A stretch of DNA of 64,000 nt from Parathalassolituus penaei (GTDB lineage Bacteria > Pseudomonadota > Gammaproteobacteria > Pseudomonadales > Oceanobacteraceae), in the NCBI RefSeq assembly GCF_026626885.1, contig NZ_JAPNOA010000019.1:62001-126000 (forward strand), in the 5' to 3' direction. The notes below the pieces were generated by a model that saw nothing but the letters and a program-made list of their open reading frames with translations, had not been told where the DNA came from and searched no databases. Positions within the stretch are counted from its first letter, which is position 1; each line of letters opens with the position of its first letter. Below, one piece after another: positions 55,536 through 64,000 of the stretch. Position numbers and translations under genes: made by a program.

Positions 55536-55928
55536 ATGTCCAAGAGTTTCGAAGTCCAGGGAGAGATCCACTCCATTGGCCCAACCCAGACCTTTGGTCA
55601 GAACGGTTTTACCAAGCGTGAGTTTGTGATCAAGCTGACCGGTGAAGGCGAAAACCCGTCCTACCCGAATTACGTGGCACTGGAAGCCATCAAGGATAAA
55701 TGCGCACTGATGGATCAGTACCGTCAGGGTGACGAAGTGGTGGTGTCATTCAACCTGAATGGCCGTCTGTGGAACTCTCCGGGCAAGCCGGAAAAATGTT
55801 TCACCAGTCTGCAGGCATGGCGCGTGGAACTTGCCGGTGCGGGCAACAAGGCTGGCGGTCAGGATGAATATGGCAACAGCCCGTTCTCCCAGATGATGCC
55901 GGACTACGATAACGACGTGCCGTTCTGA
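55536..55928 (+). CDS. DUF3127 OB-type protein with SSB-like tip
   Basis: A 130-residue protein of the DUF3127 family (SFEVQGEIHSIGPTQTFGQNG, LTGEGENPSYPNYVALEAI and VVVSFNLNGRLW, in parts). It is usual in Bacteroidetes and phage-like contexts and predicted to have an OB fold. Its C-terminus is DYDNDVPF, very like the SSB acidic tip DDDIPF in this same window. It may therefore compete for or share SSB partners. ATG 55536 follows aggtgatattt. It has its own terminator. Confidence 0.78.
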   Translation: MSKSFEVQGEIHSIGPTQTFGQNGFTKREFVIKLTGEGENPSYPNYVALEAIKDKCALMDQYRQGDEVVVSFNLNGRLWNSPGKPEKCFTSLQAWRVELAGAGNKAGGQDEYGNSPFSQMMPDYDNDVPF

Positions 55929-55950
55929 TCGGGCGAACGTTGAGTCAACA

Positions 55951-55988
55951 ACGCCACGGTTAACCTTGCGGTTACCGTGGCGTTTTTA
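55951..55988 (+). terminator. rho-independent terminator of DUF3127 gene
   Basis: The stem acgccacggttaac / gttaccgtggcgt is near-perfect with a short loop, followed by ttttt. It begins 22 bp after the stop. Confidence 0.85.
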
Positions 55989-56021
55989 TTGGGCACAACT
56001 TCAAATCCCGTCTCTGCCCCC

Positions 56022-56066
56022 GTCACTAAAAACCCTGTTACCAAAAACCCCATCACCGAAAACACC
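56022..56066. repeat. three 15-bp tandem repeats
   Basis: Three imperfect copies of gtcaccaaaaacccc-type sequence (gtcactaaaaaccct, gttaccaaaaacccc, atcaccgaaaacacc) lie about 100 bp after the DUF3127 stop. Non-coding, similar in kind to those at 2161 and 57917. Confidence 0.7.
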
Positions 56067-56203
56067 GTCACTGATAGCCAGACATCACCCGTCTGATCAA
56101 AAACTTCAATCAGCCGTGACTGAACCAACGCCTCACCGATCTATCCTTTTCTATTCAGGCCCTGTGTGGGGCACTGCCATAACCGAGCAAAGGATGTTCC
56201 GAC

Positions 56204-57085
56204 ATGAGCCAGATTCCGATTGATCCGCAAGTGTATGAGCTGTACGACGAGTTCTGTCATTCCACCATGAGTCGCCGCGAGTTCCTGTCGCGCGCCAGCC
56301 GTCTGGTGGTGATTGGCGGATCAGCCCTCGTCATGGCACAGGCGTTGTTACCTCACTATGCCGAAGCGGCGGTGATTTCCTTCACCGATGAACGCATCCA
56401 CGCCAATTACATCGAGTACGACTCGCCCGCTGGCAACTCTGGCCGTATGCGCGGTTATCTGGTCAAACCCAAAGGTGACGGGCCATTTCCGGCAGTGGTG
56501 GTGATTCACGAAAACCGTGGTCTGAACCCGTATATCGAAGACGTAGCGCGCCGTCTGGCCGTCGAAGGCTTTCTCGCCCTGGCACCGGACGGTCTGTTCC
56601 CGGCGGGCGGTTATCCTGGCAATGATGAAGACGGCAAGGTGCTGCAAGCCAGTCTGGATCAGAACAAGCTGTTTGCTGATCTCCTCAACAGCGCCCGTTA
56701 TGTTAAACAACACCCGCTTTCCAACGGCAAACTCGGAGCTACCGGTTTCTGCTTTGGCGGCGGTGTGGTGAACCAGTTGGCGGTGGTTCTGGGCAAGGAT
56801 TTACAGGCTGGAGTACCGTTTTATGGCAAGTCTGCGGAAACCGTCGATGTGCCGAATATTCAGGCACCGCTGCTGATTCAATACGCCGAGGACGACCCGC
56901 GCATCAACGCCATGAAAGACGAGTACGAAAAGGCCCTGACCGCCGCAGGCAAATCATTCGAGATGTTCCAGTATCCCGGCACCCAGCACGGGTTCCACAA
57001 CAACTCGACTCCCCGTTATAACGAACAGCAGGCAGATCTCGCCTGGAGCCGAACCCTCGCTTTCTTCCGCCAGCATCTGGCCTGA
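56204..57085 (+). CDS. Tat-type secreted dienelactone hydrolase family protein
   Basis: A 293-residue alpha/beta hydrolase. An N-terminal extension has SRREFLSRAS followed by a hydrophobic stretch (VVIGGSALVMAQALL), a twin-arginine-like signal, so export is likely. The hydrolase part has HENRGLNPYIEDVARRLA with the conserved Glu, the nucleophile elbow GFCFGGG with cysteine near residue 183, Asp in AEDDPR and His in GTQHGFHN. This is the Cys-Asp-His triad of dienelactone hydrolase. Substrate unknown. Starts at ATG 56204 behind aaaggatgttccgac. Confidence 0.86.
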   Translation: MSQIPIDPQVYELYDEFCHSTMSRREFLSRASRLVVIGGSALVMAQALLPHYAEAAVISFTDERIHANYIEYDSPAGNSGRMRGYLVKPKGDGPFPAVVVIHENRGLNPYIEDVARRLAVEGFLALAPDGLFPAGGYPGNDEDGKVLQASLDQNKLFADLLNSARYVKQHPLSNGKLGATGFCFGGGVVNQLAVVLGKDLQAGVPFYGKSAETVDVPNIQAPLLIQYAEDDPRINAMKDEYEKALTAAGKSFEMFQYPGTQHGFHNNSTPRYNEQQADLAWSRTLAFFRQHLA

Positions 57086-57168
57086 ACGTTCGTGGCGGCG
57101 CCTGTGCTACACTGCCGCCCATTTTCCACGGCCCGTATCCTGCGGGCCCCTGCCGTTCGTGGTTGTTT

Positions 57169-57879
57169 ATGAAAGTTGATCAGGTCAAAAAACTGCACCA
57201 GAAAAAATACCGTTCCGAACTGGGTTATTGCCTGGTGGAAGGTGAACATCTGCTGCTGGAACTGGAAAAAACCACCATCGAAGGCTGTCAGCTGTTTGTG
57301 ACGGAAAGCCATGCTGACTGGAACAGCCGTTTCCGCAAAACCGTGATTGGTGAGCGCCAGATGGCGCAGATTTCCGACACCAAATCGCCGCAGGGAATGG
57401 TGGCAATTGTGCCGATGGATGCCCTGCTGGCCAGTCGCGGAGGGCAGGAACGTTGTCTGTATCTGCACGAAGTACAGGACCCTGGCAACCTCGGCACTAT
57501 CCTGCGTACCCTCGCCTGGTTTGGCGGTTGGCGCTGCCTGTTAAGTCCGGGCAGTGTTGATCCGTTTAATCCGAAAGTCATTCGCAGCAGTATGGGTGCG
57601 ATTTTCCATGTGCCTATCGAGCTGGATGTAGAACTCGACAGCCTGTCACAGCGATTTGAACGCATCGCCACGCTGGATATGCAGGGAGCGCCATTAGCCA
57701 ACGCGGGTCAGTCGTCGCACGACTGTTTTGTGTTTGGTAACGAAGCGCGCGGAGTACCACGGGAGGCTCTGGCAGCTATGCAAGCAACGCCTTATACCAT
57801 CGCGGGCTGCGGTGCGATTGAGTCGCTGAATCTGGCATCGGCCGTCAATATGTGTGTGTACGAACTGGCACGCGGTTAA
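57169..57879 (+). CDS. TrmH/SpoU-family RNA methyltransferase
   Basis: A 236-residue SPOUT methyltransferase. An N-terminal substrate-binding domain (about 1-90) begins KVDQVKKLHQKKYRSE, and the trefoil-knot catalytic domain follows. Motif 1 is LHEVQDPGNLGTILRT near residue 100, motif 2 FGNEARGVPREAL near 190, and motif 3 IAGCGAIESLNLASAVNMCVYE near 215. Members 2'-O-methylate rRNA or tRNA; the target site cannot be told from the sequence. ATG 57169 is preferred to TTG 57163. Confidence 0.9.
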   Translation: MKVDQVKKLHQKKYRSELGYCLVEGEHLLLELEKTTIEGCQLFVTESHADWNSRFRKTVIGERQMAQISDTKSPQGMVAIVPMDALLASRGGQERCLYLHEVQDPGNLGTILRTLAWFGGWRCLLSPGSVDPFNPKVIRSSMGAIFHVPIELDVELDSLSQRFERIATLDMQGAPLANAGQSSHDCFVFGNEARGVPREALAAMQATPYTIAGCGAIESLNLASAVNMCVYELARG

Positions 57880-57916
57880 TCCGCTCTCGCCACCGTAGCT
57901 CCCGGACCAGTCCTTT

Positions 57917-57968
57917 TTCTTACAAGTGATTCTTACAGCTGGTTCTTACAGATGATTCTTGCAACTGG
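57917..57968. repeat. four 13-bp tandem repeats
   Basis: Four imperfect copies of ttcttacagctgg-like sequence fill the gap between the methylase and the response-regulator gene, ending 5 bp before the stop of the latter. Copies 1 and 3 end in atga/gtga, 2 and 4 in ctgg, giving a 26-bp higher-order period. Confidence 0.8.
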
Positions 57969-57973
57969 CCCGC

Positions 57974-59104
57974 TCAGAACGAACGGGTCAGCTCGCCCAG
58001 ACTGTCGGTCACCCGCTGTAACTGCTCATCCAGCTGTAATCCGCCCTGGGCCATTTCCAGTGCCTCGTTGAGTTTGCGCTGGATAATGGCGCTGATGGCC
58101 TGCTCCTGCTGTTCGGTGAGATCAAGCCGCACAAACTCTTCCTCTACTTCCAGACTCAGCTGATTCATCAGCAACATGCTGTCGGATTTGTATTGCTTCT
58201 GGAATGCCTGAATTCCGGCCAGTGCATTCTGGGAGTCACGCAGGGCATCCAGCACCAGACACACACGCTGTTCCGATACGGAAAGGTCATCGCGGATTTT
58301 CTGGATCAGATCGTTGGCGTTTTCCCCCAGAATCGTCAGGTAATCACACAACTCCCCCGCCCGTTTGGGGTTATCACTGGGGTGGTTTTTGATCAGCAGG
58401 GTCACAAAGTCATAATTGATGATCAGACGTTTGCCTTGGGCAAACAGGCGGCGGTCCATAAAGCGTGAGCGACGCAACACCTCGGCCTCCAGCGCTCCGA
58501 CCTGACCATTGGTCGACGCATTCCAGAACTGATCCCCCGAACGTACCTGCGCCAACCCCGCCAGCCCATAGTCCGCCAATGTACGAGTGATCTTGTGTAC
58601 CAGCAGGGCCTGACTGCCCAGCTTGATGCCTTCGCGCACAAAATTCAGAACAATGCCGATGTCTGCTGCACTGCCAAGTGCAGCCATCGCCATACTGGAG
58701 ACTTCCTGCTTTTCGCTTTGCAGCTGCGCCAGCTCGCGAGCCTGCTGCAAACAGAAACGCACCCGTTTGCGCAGCAGGTCAGGTTCGATGGGTTTGGTAA
58801 CATAGTCCTGCCCACCAGCATCGTAACCCTTGAGAATCTCTTCTGTTCGGGCATTTACAGAAACAAAAATTACTGGCAAACCGGGAACCAGACTCTGGAT
58901 CCGAGCACAGAGCTCGTAACCATCCATCGGCTCCATCACCGCATCCAGCAACACCAGATCAGGCCGACTCTTTTGCAATAGCGCCATAGCCTGTTCCCCG
59001 GAGGTCGCCCCCAATACAGCAAACTCATCTCGCAACACTTCCATGAGAATGCGGATTTCATTAGGAGAATCATCAATAATCAATACTTTGGCACGGTCAG
59101 TCAT
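57974..59104 (-). CDS. response regulator with unknown C-terminal region
   Basis: A 376-residue protein: REC domain at about 4-120 with KVLIIDDSPNE, the phosphoacceptor Asp54 in LVLLDAVMEPMDGYEL, and a KPIEPDLL lysine near 105. After that come 250 residues without a recognised output domain: a helical segment (QARELAQLQSEKQEVSS), then a region with the pattern of a helical sensor. No DNA-binding or GGDEF motif is seen. The ATG at 59104 overlaps the kinase stop by 8 bp, so they form a two-component pair. Confidence 0.88.
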   Translation of the reverse strand: MTDRAKVLIIDDSPNEIRILMEVLRDEFAVLGATSGEQAMALLQKSRPDLVLLDAVMEPMDGYELCARIQSLVPGLPVIFVSVNARTEEILKGYDAGGQDYVTKPIEPDLLRKRVRFCLQQARELAQLQSEKQEVSSMAMAALGSAADIGIVLNFVREGIKLGSQALLVHKITRTLADYGLAGLAQVRSGDQFWNASTNGQVGALEAEVLRRSRFMDRRLFAQGKRLIINYDFVTLLIKNHPSDNPKRAGELCDYLTILGENANDLIQKIRDDLSVSEQRVCLVLDALRDSQNALAGIQAFQKQYKSDSMLLMNQLSLEVEEEFVRLDLTEQQEQAISAIIQRKLNEALEMAQGGLQLDEQLQRVTDSLGELTRSF

Positions 59105-61106
59105 GATTTGAGGCCTCACGTAGATTGGCCGTGATCTGCTCCAGCAAAGACTCGGCATCTTCAATACAGAACTGGTTCAGCAGCTGATGCAGCTGCGATA
59201 AACCATCAAGCAAACAAGGTGGCAGGGGTTGTAACAGCAATTGACCCAGGATCTCATCAACCTGCACCAGATCTTCGTGCAACCAGATTTGCATTCGCTC
59301 GCAATCTTGCCGCGCCCGATCGAAATCGGGAGGTTCAATCTCAGGACTTGTCAACAGCTCCTGACGACAGTCATATGAGACCCGAGCCCCTGGTGCCAAT
59401 AACAGAGTGCCATCAGCACTCTGGATAGCTGCCATAAGCTCTTGCCAGGCGGGCTCCAGATGGCTGTTAATATCTTCCGGTGCCATAAAGGGAGTTGCCG
59501 CCAGGCGGTTCTCGAGTAACAGGGCACAACGGGCCAAAGCTGCAGCACCGATATTAGCCGCACTGCCCGCTAGCGAATGCAGTCGTACCATTGCTGAATG
59601 GCGATCTCCTCGTTCCAAAGCCACCACTATGCGACGGGAATCCTGCTCATGCTCACGCACAAAAGTGCCCAGCAACTCCGCAAATAACAGGCGATTACCG
59701 CCCAGACGAGCAAGAGCCCTCTCTTCGTCCATCACCAGATATGACGATACCAGTTCAGGCTCAGAGGCATTAACCAACGCAACTGGAACGTGAATAAACC
59801 GGGCGAGTGTAGCCTGAAGATGCTTCACAATTATGGGTTTGGTGAGATGTTCATTCATGCCATTTTCGATACTTTCCAGGCGGTGTTCTTCAGAGGCGTG
59901 AGCGGTCATGGCAATAATCGGGGTTGAAGCAACCTCCCCCTCCATGGCACGAATACGACGGGTTGCTTCAAGACCATCCATCACCGGCATTTGCAGGTCC
60001 ATCAGAATACAGGCGAATGGACGCTCAACAACGGCAGCCAGGGCTTCTTCACCATTACGGGCACAGGTCACATTCAGATTCAGTTTTTCCAGCAAATGGC
60101 GGGCAATCAGCTGGTTAACCTCGTTATCTTCAACCAGTAATACCGCCTCACCGTCAAATCGGACATTCTCGGCTTCGATGGTACTGGCTTTCCGGGCCTG
60201 TTCGGCATCAACAATCCACAGAGGCAAACGCACCCGGAAACAGGAACCATGATCAGGATGGCTGGTAACGGTCAGCTCCCCTTTCATCAACAGGGTCAGA
60301 CGCTGGGTAATGGTCAACCCCAGCCCGGTACCACCAAAACGCCGGGTGATAGAACTGTCGCCCTGATCAAAAGCACTAAAGATCTGCTCGCATTGCTGCG
60401 CTGACATGCCAATACCGGAATCCTCGACCTCCAGCTCCCAGAAGTGCCCATCACGCCGCAGGCGCACCAGCACCCGTCCGGATGGTGTGAACTTGATCGC
60501 GTTGGACAGCAAGTTAAGCAAAATCTGGCGCAACCGCAGAGCATCACCGCGAATCAACGATGGGAATTCAGGCTCAATCTGCAGCACCAGCTGCAAGCGC
60601 TTGTTGCGGGCAACCACCTGCAAACTGGTGATACCTTGTTGTAACAGGTCGGGCAAGTCGACAGGACTGTCATCCAGCTGCATTTTGCCGGATTCAATTT
60701 TACTGAAGTCAAGGATGTCGTTGATGATCCCCAGCAGATGATGACCTGACTCGGAGGCAGTGTTGACCAGCCGCTGCTGGGCATCACTCAGCGGTGTTCC
60801 GGCTAACATACTGAGGATCCCCAATACGCCATTCAGCGGCGTACGGATCTCATGGCTCATATTGGCAATAAAATCGGATTTGGCCCGCGCCGCTTGCAAG
60901 GCCTGGTCGCGAGTTTCAGCCAGAGCCCGAGTGCGCTCTTGTACTTGCAGTTCCAGCTCGCAGGTCAGACGCGACAACTCCTGATTACGCTCAAACAGCT
61001 CGGCACTTTTTTGCTCGAGTATTGCCTCAGCGTGCAGACGTGCGAGTTTTTCACGCTCATAACGGCGCAGCAGGCTTTGGTAATCCGCATCTTCTGAACT
61101 GTTCAT
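59097..61106 (-). CDS. cytosolic hybrid sensor histidine kinase
   Basis: A 669-residue hybrid kinase without membrane segments. A coiled coil (about 10-75) starts YQSLLRRYEREKLARLHAEA. HisKA follows with FIANMSHEIRTPLNG (His85), the ATPase domain with NLLSNAIKFTPSG and GGTGLGLTI, a REC domain at about 320-440 (Asp near 367, ILMDLQMPVMDG), and a C-terminal Hpt domain with LHSLAGSAANIG near 507. Phosphate can thus pass kinase-REC-Hpt to the adjacent regulator. N-termini like this occur in kinases that receive signal from separate sensor proteins. I start at ATG 61106; TTG 61166 is 20 codons upstream. Confidence 0.87.
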   Translation of the reverse strand: MNSSEDADYQSLLRRYEREKLARLHAEAILEQKSAELFERNQELSRLTCELELQVQERTRALAETRDQALQAARAKSDFIANMSHEIRTPLNGVLGILSMLAGTPLSDAQQRLVNTASESGHHLLGIINDILDFSKIESGKMQLDDSPVDLPDLLQQGITSLQVVARNKRLQLVLQIEPEFPSLIRGDALRLRQILLNLLSNAIKFTPSGRVLVRLRRDGHFWELEVEDSGIGMSAQQCEQIFSAFDQGDSSITRRFGGTGLGLTITQRLTLLMKGELTVTSHPDHGSCFRVRLPLWIVDAEQARKASTIEAENVRFDGEAVLLVEDNEVNQLIARHLLEKLNLNVTCARNGEEALAAVVERPFACILMDLQMPVMDGLEATRRIRAMEGEVASTPIIAMTAHASEEHRLESIENGMNEHLTKPIIVKHLQATLARFIHVPVALVNASEPELVSSYLVMDEERALARLGGNRLLFAELLGTFVREHEQDSRRIVVALERGDRHSAMVRLHSLAGSAANIGAAALARCALLLENRLAATPFMAPEDINSHLEPAWQELMAAIQSADGTLLLAPGARVSYDCRQELLTSPEIEPPDFDRARQDCERMQIWLHEDLVQVDEILGQLLLQPLPPCLLDGLSQLHQLLNQFCIEDAESLLEQITANLREASNHD

Positions 61107-61374
61107 AAACGTGATCACAACACCTGCACGACCGATATCGATGCAACCATGCTCATCAGACTCCAAACGAGGACTTGATTGAGTATAGAAGAGCTGTCGT
61201 TAACCGTTAGTTGAAGCAATCCTGCTCTACCCGACAGATAGGACTAAAATCTGTAGTGCTGGCGATAATGATCATTGCCGCAGCAGGCTTGCTGAGCGAA
61301 AATGCCGCCCCTTTATAAACGCTGAACCGTAATCCGCGCTGCTCAGCCGAATTCCCTCATCCAGGAGTCGCAAC

Positions 61375-63363
61375 ATGACCTCTCGTTCCGAACTGGCCAA
61401 TGCCATCCGCGCACTGAGCATGGACGCCGTGCAGAAAGCCAAATCAGGCCACCCAGGTGCCCCAATGGGCATGGCAGACATTGCCGAAGTGCTCTGGAAC
61501 GATTACCTGAAACACAATCCGACCAACCCGCTGTGGGCTGATCGTGACCGTTTCATCCTGTCTAACGGCCATGGCTCCATGCTGATCTACAGCCTGCTGC
61601 ACCTGAGCGGTTACGAGCTGTCTATCGACGACCTGAAAAACTTCCGACAGCTGCACTCCAAAACTCCGGGACACCCTGAGTACGGTTATGCCCCTGGCAT
61701 CGAAACCACCACTGGCCCACTGGGTCAGGGTATTGCCAACGGCGTGGGTATGGCGATTGCGGAAAAAGTACTGGCTGGCCAGTTCAACCGCGACGGTCAC
61801 GACATCGTTGACCACTACACCTACGTATTCCTGGGTGACGGCTGCATGATGGAAGGTATTTCCCATGAAGCCTGCTCTCTGGCCGGTACTCTGGGTCTGG
61901 GCAAACTGATTGCCTTCTACGATGACAACGGCATCTCCATCGACGGCGAAGTGGAAGGCTGGTTCACCGATGACACCGTAAAACGTTTTGAATCTTACGG
62001 CTGGCAGGTAATTCCTCGCGTTAACGGTCACGATCCTGTGGAAATCAAACAGGCCATCGAAACCGCTCGCGCCAACAGCGAACAGCCAACCCTGATCTGC
62101 TGCAAAACCATCATCGGCTTCGGTTCTCCAAACAAACAGGGCAAGGAAGAGTGCCACGGCGCGCCACTGGGTGACGACGAAATCGCCCTGACCCGTCAGG
62201 CTCTGAACTGGAACCATGGCCCATTCGAAGTTCCTGCTGACGTCTACGCCGGTTGGGATGCCAAGACCAAAGGCGCTGCCGCTGAACAAGCCTGGGCTGA
62301 CAAGTTTGCCGCCTACGCTGCGGCTTACCCGGAACTGGCGGTTGAATTCGAACGTCGCGTAAAAGGCGAACTGCCAGCTGACTTCAGCGAAAAAGCCGCT
62401 GCTTACATCGCCGAATGTCAGGCCAAGGGTGAAGTGGTTGCTTCCCGTAAAGCTTCCCAGAACAGCCTGAACGCTTTTGGCCCTCTGCTGCCAGAATTCC
62501 TCGGCGGTTCTGCTGACCTGGCAGGCTCCAACCTGACCCTGTGGAAAGGCTGCAAGGGTGTGAGCGAACACGATGCCACTGGTAACTACCTGTTCTACGG
62601 TGTGCGTGAGTTCGGTATGAGCGCCATCATGAACGGTATCGCCCTGCACAAAGGCTTTATCCCTTACGGCGCGACGTTCCTGATGTTCATGGAATACGCC
62701 CGTAACGCCGTACGTATGGCGGCCCTGATGAAACAGCGCTCCATCTTCGTTTACACCCACGACTCCATCGGTCTGGGCGAAGACGGCCCGACTCACCAAC
62801 CAGTGGAACAGGTTGCCAACCTGCGCAACACTCCAAACCTGGAAACCTGGCGTCCATGTGACACCGTGGAATCCGCAACGGCCTGGAAGTCTGCGATTGA
62901 ACGCACCAGCGGCCCAAGCGCACTGATCTTCTCCCGTCAAAACCTGAAGCATCAGGACCGCTCTGCCGAGCAGGTTGCTGCGATTGCCAAGGGTGGTTAC
63001 GTGCTGAAAGACTGTGACGGCACCCCGGAAGCCATCATCATTGCCACCGGTTCTGAAGTAGAACTGGCAACTGCCGCTGCCGAACAGCTGGCAGGCAAGA
63101 AAGTGCGCGTGGTTTCCATGCCGTGTGCCGAGCTGTTCTGCAAGCAGGACGCCGCCTACATCGAGTCAGTACTGCCAGCCGCCGTATCAGCCCGTGTTGC
63201 GGTTGAAGCCCTGCACAAGGACTACTGGTACAAGTTTGTTGGCCTGAACGGCAAGATCATTGGTATGGACACATTCGGTGAATCCGCCCCAGCCGGCGCC
63301 CTGTTCAAGGAATTCGGCATCACTGTCGAAGCCGTGGTTGAAGCTGTAAACAGCCTGGTGTAA
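61375..63363 (+). CDS. tkt: transketolase
   Basis: Tkt is the thiamine-diphosphate enzyme of the pentose-phosphate pathway and Calvin-type carbon rearrangements. The 662 residues show [19 protein letters not shown] near residue 20, FVLSNGHGS-type [14 protein letters not shown], the ThDP-motif GDGCMMEG...N ([18 protein letters not shown]), and [17 protein letters not shown] near 465. Codon use is that of a highly expressed gene. ATG 61375 follows ccaggagtcgcaac. The epd/pgk genes often found next are not in the window. Confidence 0.97.
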   Translation: MTSRSELANAIRALSMDAVQKAKSGHPGAPMGMADIAEVLWNDYLKHNPTNPLWADRDRFILSNGHGSMLIYSLLHLSGYELSIDDLKNFRQLHSKTPGHPEYGYAPGIETTTGPLGQGIANGVGMAIAEKVLAGQFNRDGHDIVDHYTYVFLGDGCMMEGISHEACSLAGTLGLGKLIAFYDDNGISIDGEVEGWFTDDTVKRFESYGWQVIPRVNGHDPVEIKQAIETARANSEQPTLICCKTIIGFGSPNKQGKEECHGAPLGDDEIALTRQALNWNHGPFEVPADVYAGWDAKTKGAAAEQAWADKFAAYAAAYPELAVEFERRVKGELPADFSEKAAAYIAECQAKGEVVASRKASQNSLNAFGPLLPEFLGGSADLAGSNLTLWKGCKGVSEHDATGNYLFYGVREFGMSAIMNGIALHKGFIPYGATFLMFMEYARNAVRMAALMKQRSIFVYTHDSIGLGEDGPTHQPVEQVANLRNTPNLETWRPCDTVESATAWKSAIERTSGPSALIFSRQNLKHQDRSAEQVAAIAKGGYVLKDCDGTPEAIIIATGSEVELATAAAEQLAGKKVRVVSMPCAELFCKQDAAYIESVLPAAVSARVAVEALHKDYWYKFVGLNGKIIGMDTFGESAPAGALFKEFGITVEAVVEAVNSLV

Positions 63364-63377
63364 TGCAGGCATGCCTG

Positions 63378-63416
63378 CGGGGCCCTTGTCTGTTCAGGCA
63401 AGGGCCCCGTTGCTTT
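63378..63416 (+). terminator. rho-independent terminator of tkt
   Basis: An 11-bp perfect stem (cggggcccttg / caagggccccg) is followed by ttgctttt, 15 bp after the stop. Confidence 0.85.
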
Positions 63417-63472
63417 TGCAGTCCGGTATTTGTTATACCCCCTTCCCCGCACGTCAATTCGCAGTAGTCACC

Positions 63473-64000
63473 ATGCTCAAAAAACACCAGCTCGAACTGT
63501 TAAGCCCCGCCCGCGATGTCAGCATCGCCAAAGAGGCAATCCTCCACGGCGCTGACGCGGTTTATATCGGCGGTCCCAGCTTTGGCGCGCGTCATAACGC
63601 CGCCAACTCGGTCGCTGACATTGCCGGACTGGTTGAGTTTGCGCGTCTGTTTCATGCGAAGGTGTTTGTCACCCTCAACACCATCCTCCACGACGATGAA
63701 GTGGAACCGGCCCGTGCTCTGATTCACGAGCTGTACAACGCCGGTGTGGATGCCCTGATCGTGCAGGACATGGGCGTGCTGGAAATGGACATTCCCCCCA
63801 TCGAATTACACGCCAGTACCCAGTGTGATATCCGCCGCCTCGACAAGGCCAAATTCCTGTCGCAGGCCGGTTTCTCCCAGATTGTGCTGGCGCGCGAACT
63901 GAATCTGCAGGAAATCCGTACCATCGCCGATAACGTGGATGCAGCGGTTGAGTTCTTTATTCACGGCGCTCTGTGTGTGGCCTTCTCGGGCCAGTGCAAT
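63473..64000 (+). CDS. rlhA: 23S rRNA C2501 hydroxylase RlhA (peptidase U32 family), N-terminal part
   Basis: The first 176 residues of a U32-family protein; the frame runs off the right edge. It follows E. coli YdcP/RlhA closely: LELLSPARD, HGADAVYIGGPSFGARHNA, FVTLNTILHDDE and VQDMGVLEMDIPPIELHASTQCDIR (in parts). FFIHGALCVAFSGQCN at the edge contains the first Fe-S cysteines. RlhA hydroxylates C2501 of 23S rRNA together with prephenate-derived chemistry. Its paralogue TrhP (YegQ) modifies tRNA; the pattern here fits RlhA better. ATG 63473. Confidence 0.88.
   Translation, partial: MLKKHQLELLSPARDVSIAKEAILHGADAVYIGGPSFGARHNAANSVADIAGLVEFARLFHAKVFVTLNTILHDDEVEPARALIHELYNAGVDALIVQDMGVLEMDIPPIELHASTQCDIRRLDKAKFLSQAGFSQIVLARELNLQEIRTIADNVDAAVEFFIHGALCVAFSGQCN

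Noticed and set aside
61444-62952. Open frame of 502 codons opposite tkt, and similar ones opposite ffh (38574-39863), metG (47921-49021) and glyA (15750-16589)
   Set aside because: All lie inside well-supported genes; composition and lack of ribosome-binding sites mark them as shadows.
1-64000. tRNA, rRNA or prophage genes
   Set aside because: None recognised on either strand by sequence or by neighbouring gene content.

Overview
The window is a piece of a gammaproteobacterial chromosome, most likely from a marine, Oceanospirillales-type organism. This rests on protein resemblance and gene order (ribD-ribE-ribBX-ribH-nusB-thiL, divergent ffh/ypjD-corB, PilV-PilW-PilX-type pilin genes); I made no database comparison. 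Base composition is moderately GC-rich. Highly expressed genes (glyA, tkt, metG) have the strongest codon bias, and the fic gene at 49.3-50.6 kb is clearly more AT-rich than its neighbours. No rRNA, tRNA or CRISPR array was recognised.

Layout. 0-9.3 kb: the 3' end of ssb, a DUF2071 protein, the esterase ybfF, then leftward moeA, a YcgM-type FAH hydrolase and a PilZ protein; a 286-bp MITE-like element; puuC (leftward); bioB; and a cyclic-nucleotide-binding protein. 9.4-15.4 kb: ettA and a 1402-residue five-PAS GGDEF-EAL protein. 15.4-24.5 kb: glyA, nrdR and the riboflavin cluster running into nusB and thiL, then SIMPL, DUF1653 and YbaK proteins. 24.5-30.4 kb: a BLUF photoreceptor and a leftward minor-pilin operon (PilV, PilW, PilX types) ending in a lipoprotein with a PilY1-like C-terminus. 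30.7-38.4 kb: puuB, a DUF1826 gene behind a Zur-like operator, creA, a small Cys-containing peptide gene, a LysR regulator divergent from a VOC-GST fusion, bestrophin, yjbQ, and a rhodanese operon whose ribosome-binding site lies in a perfect hairpin. 38.4-47 kb: ffh, DUF2461, ypjD, corB, a beta-helix-like lipoprotein, and an rtcB2-prfH ribosome-repair operon preceded by a 14-codon leader ORF.

47-54.7 kb is the most dynamic part. Intact metG is followed by a Fic gene, a truncated REP-associated transposase, a REP-like palindrome and a diverged second copy of the metG 3' end. A GNAT gene with a small partner, a second truncated transposase, a VF530 protein with an RG/N-rich tail and a frameshifted PAS-GGDEF gene come next. 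54.8-64 kb: a ceramidase-family membrane protein, an OB-type DUF3127 protein with an SSB-like tip, a Tat-type dienelactone hydrolase, a SpoU-family methylase, an overlapping hybrid kinase/response regulator pair, tkt, and the start of rlhA.

Themes. Second-messenger signalling recurs (PilZ, GGDEF-EAL, PAS-GGDEF, CNB, BLUF) alongside a pilus operon. Translation quality control recurs too (EttA, RtcB2-PrfH, YbaK, RNA methylases). A peculiarity is short tandem repeats, each with its own unit, just after stop codons at several loci (2.16, 56.02, 57.92 kb); a similar array at 35.2 kb is now coding and joins two enzyme domains in one reading frame.
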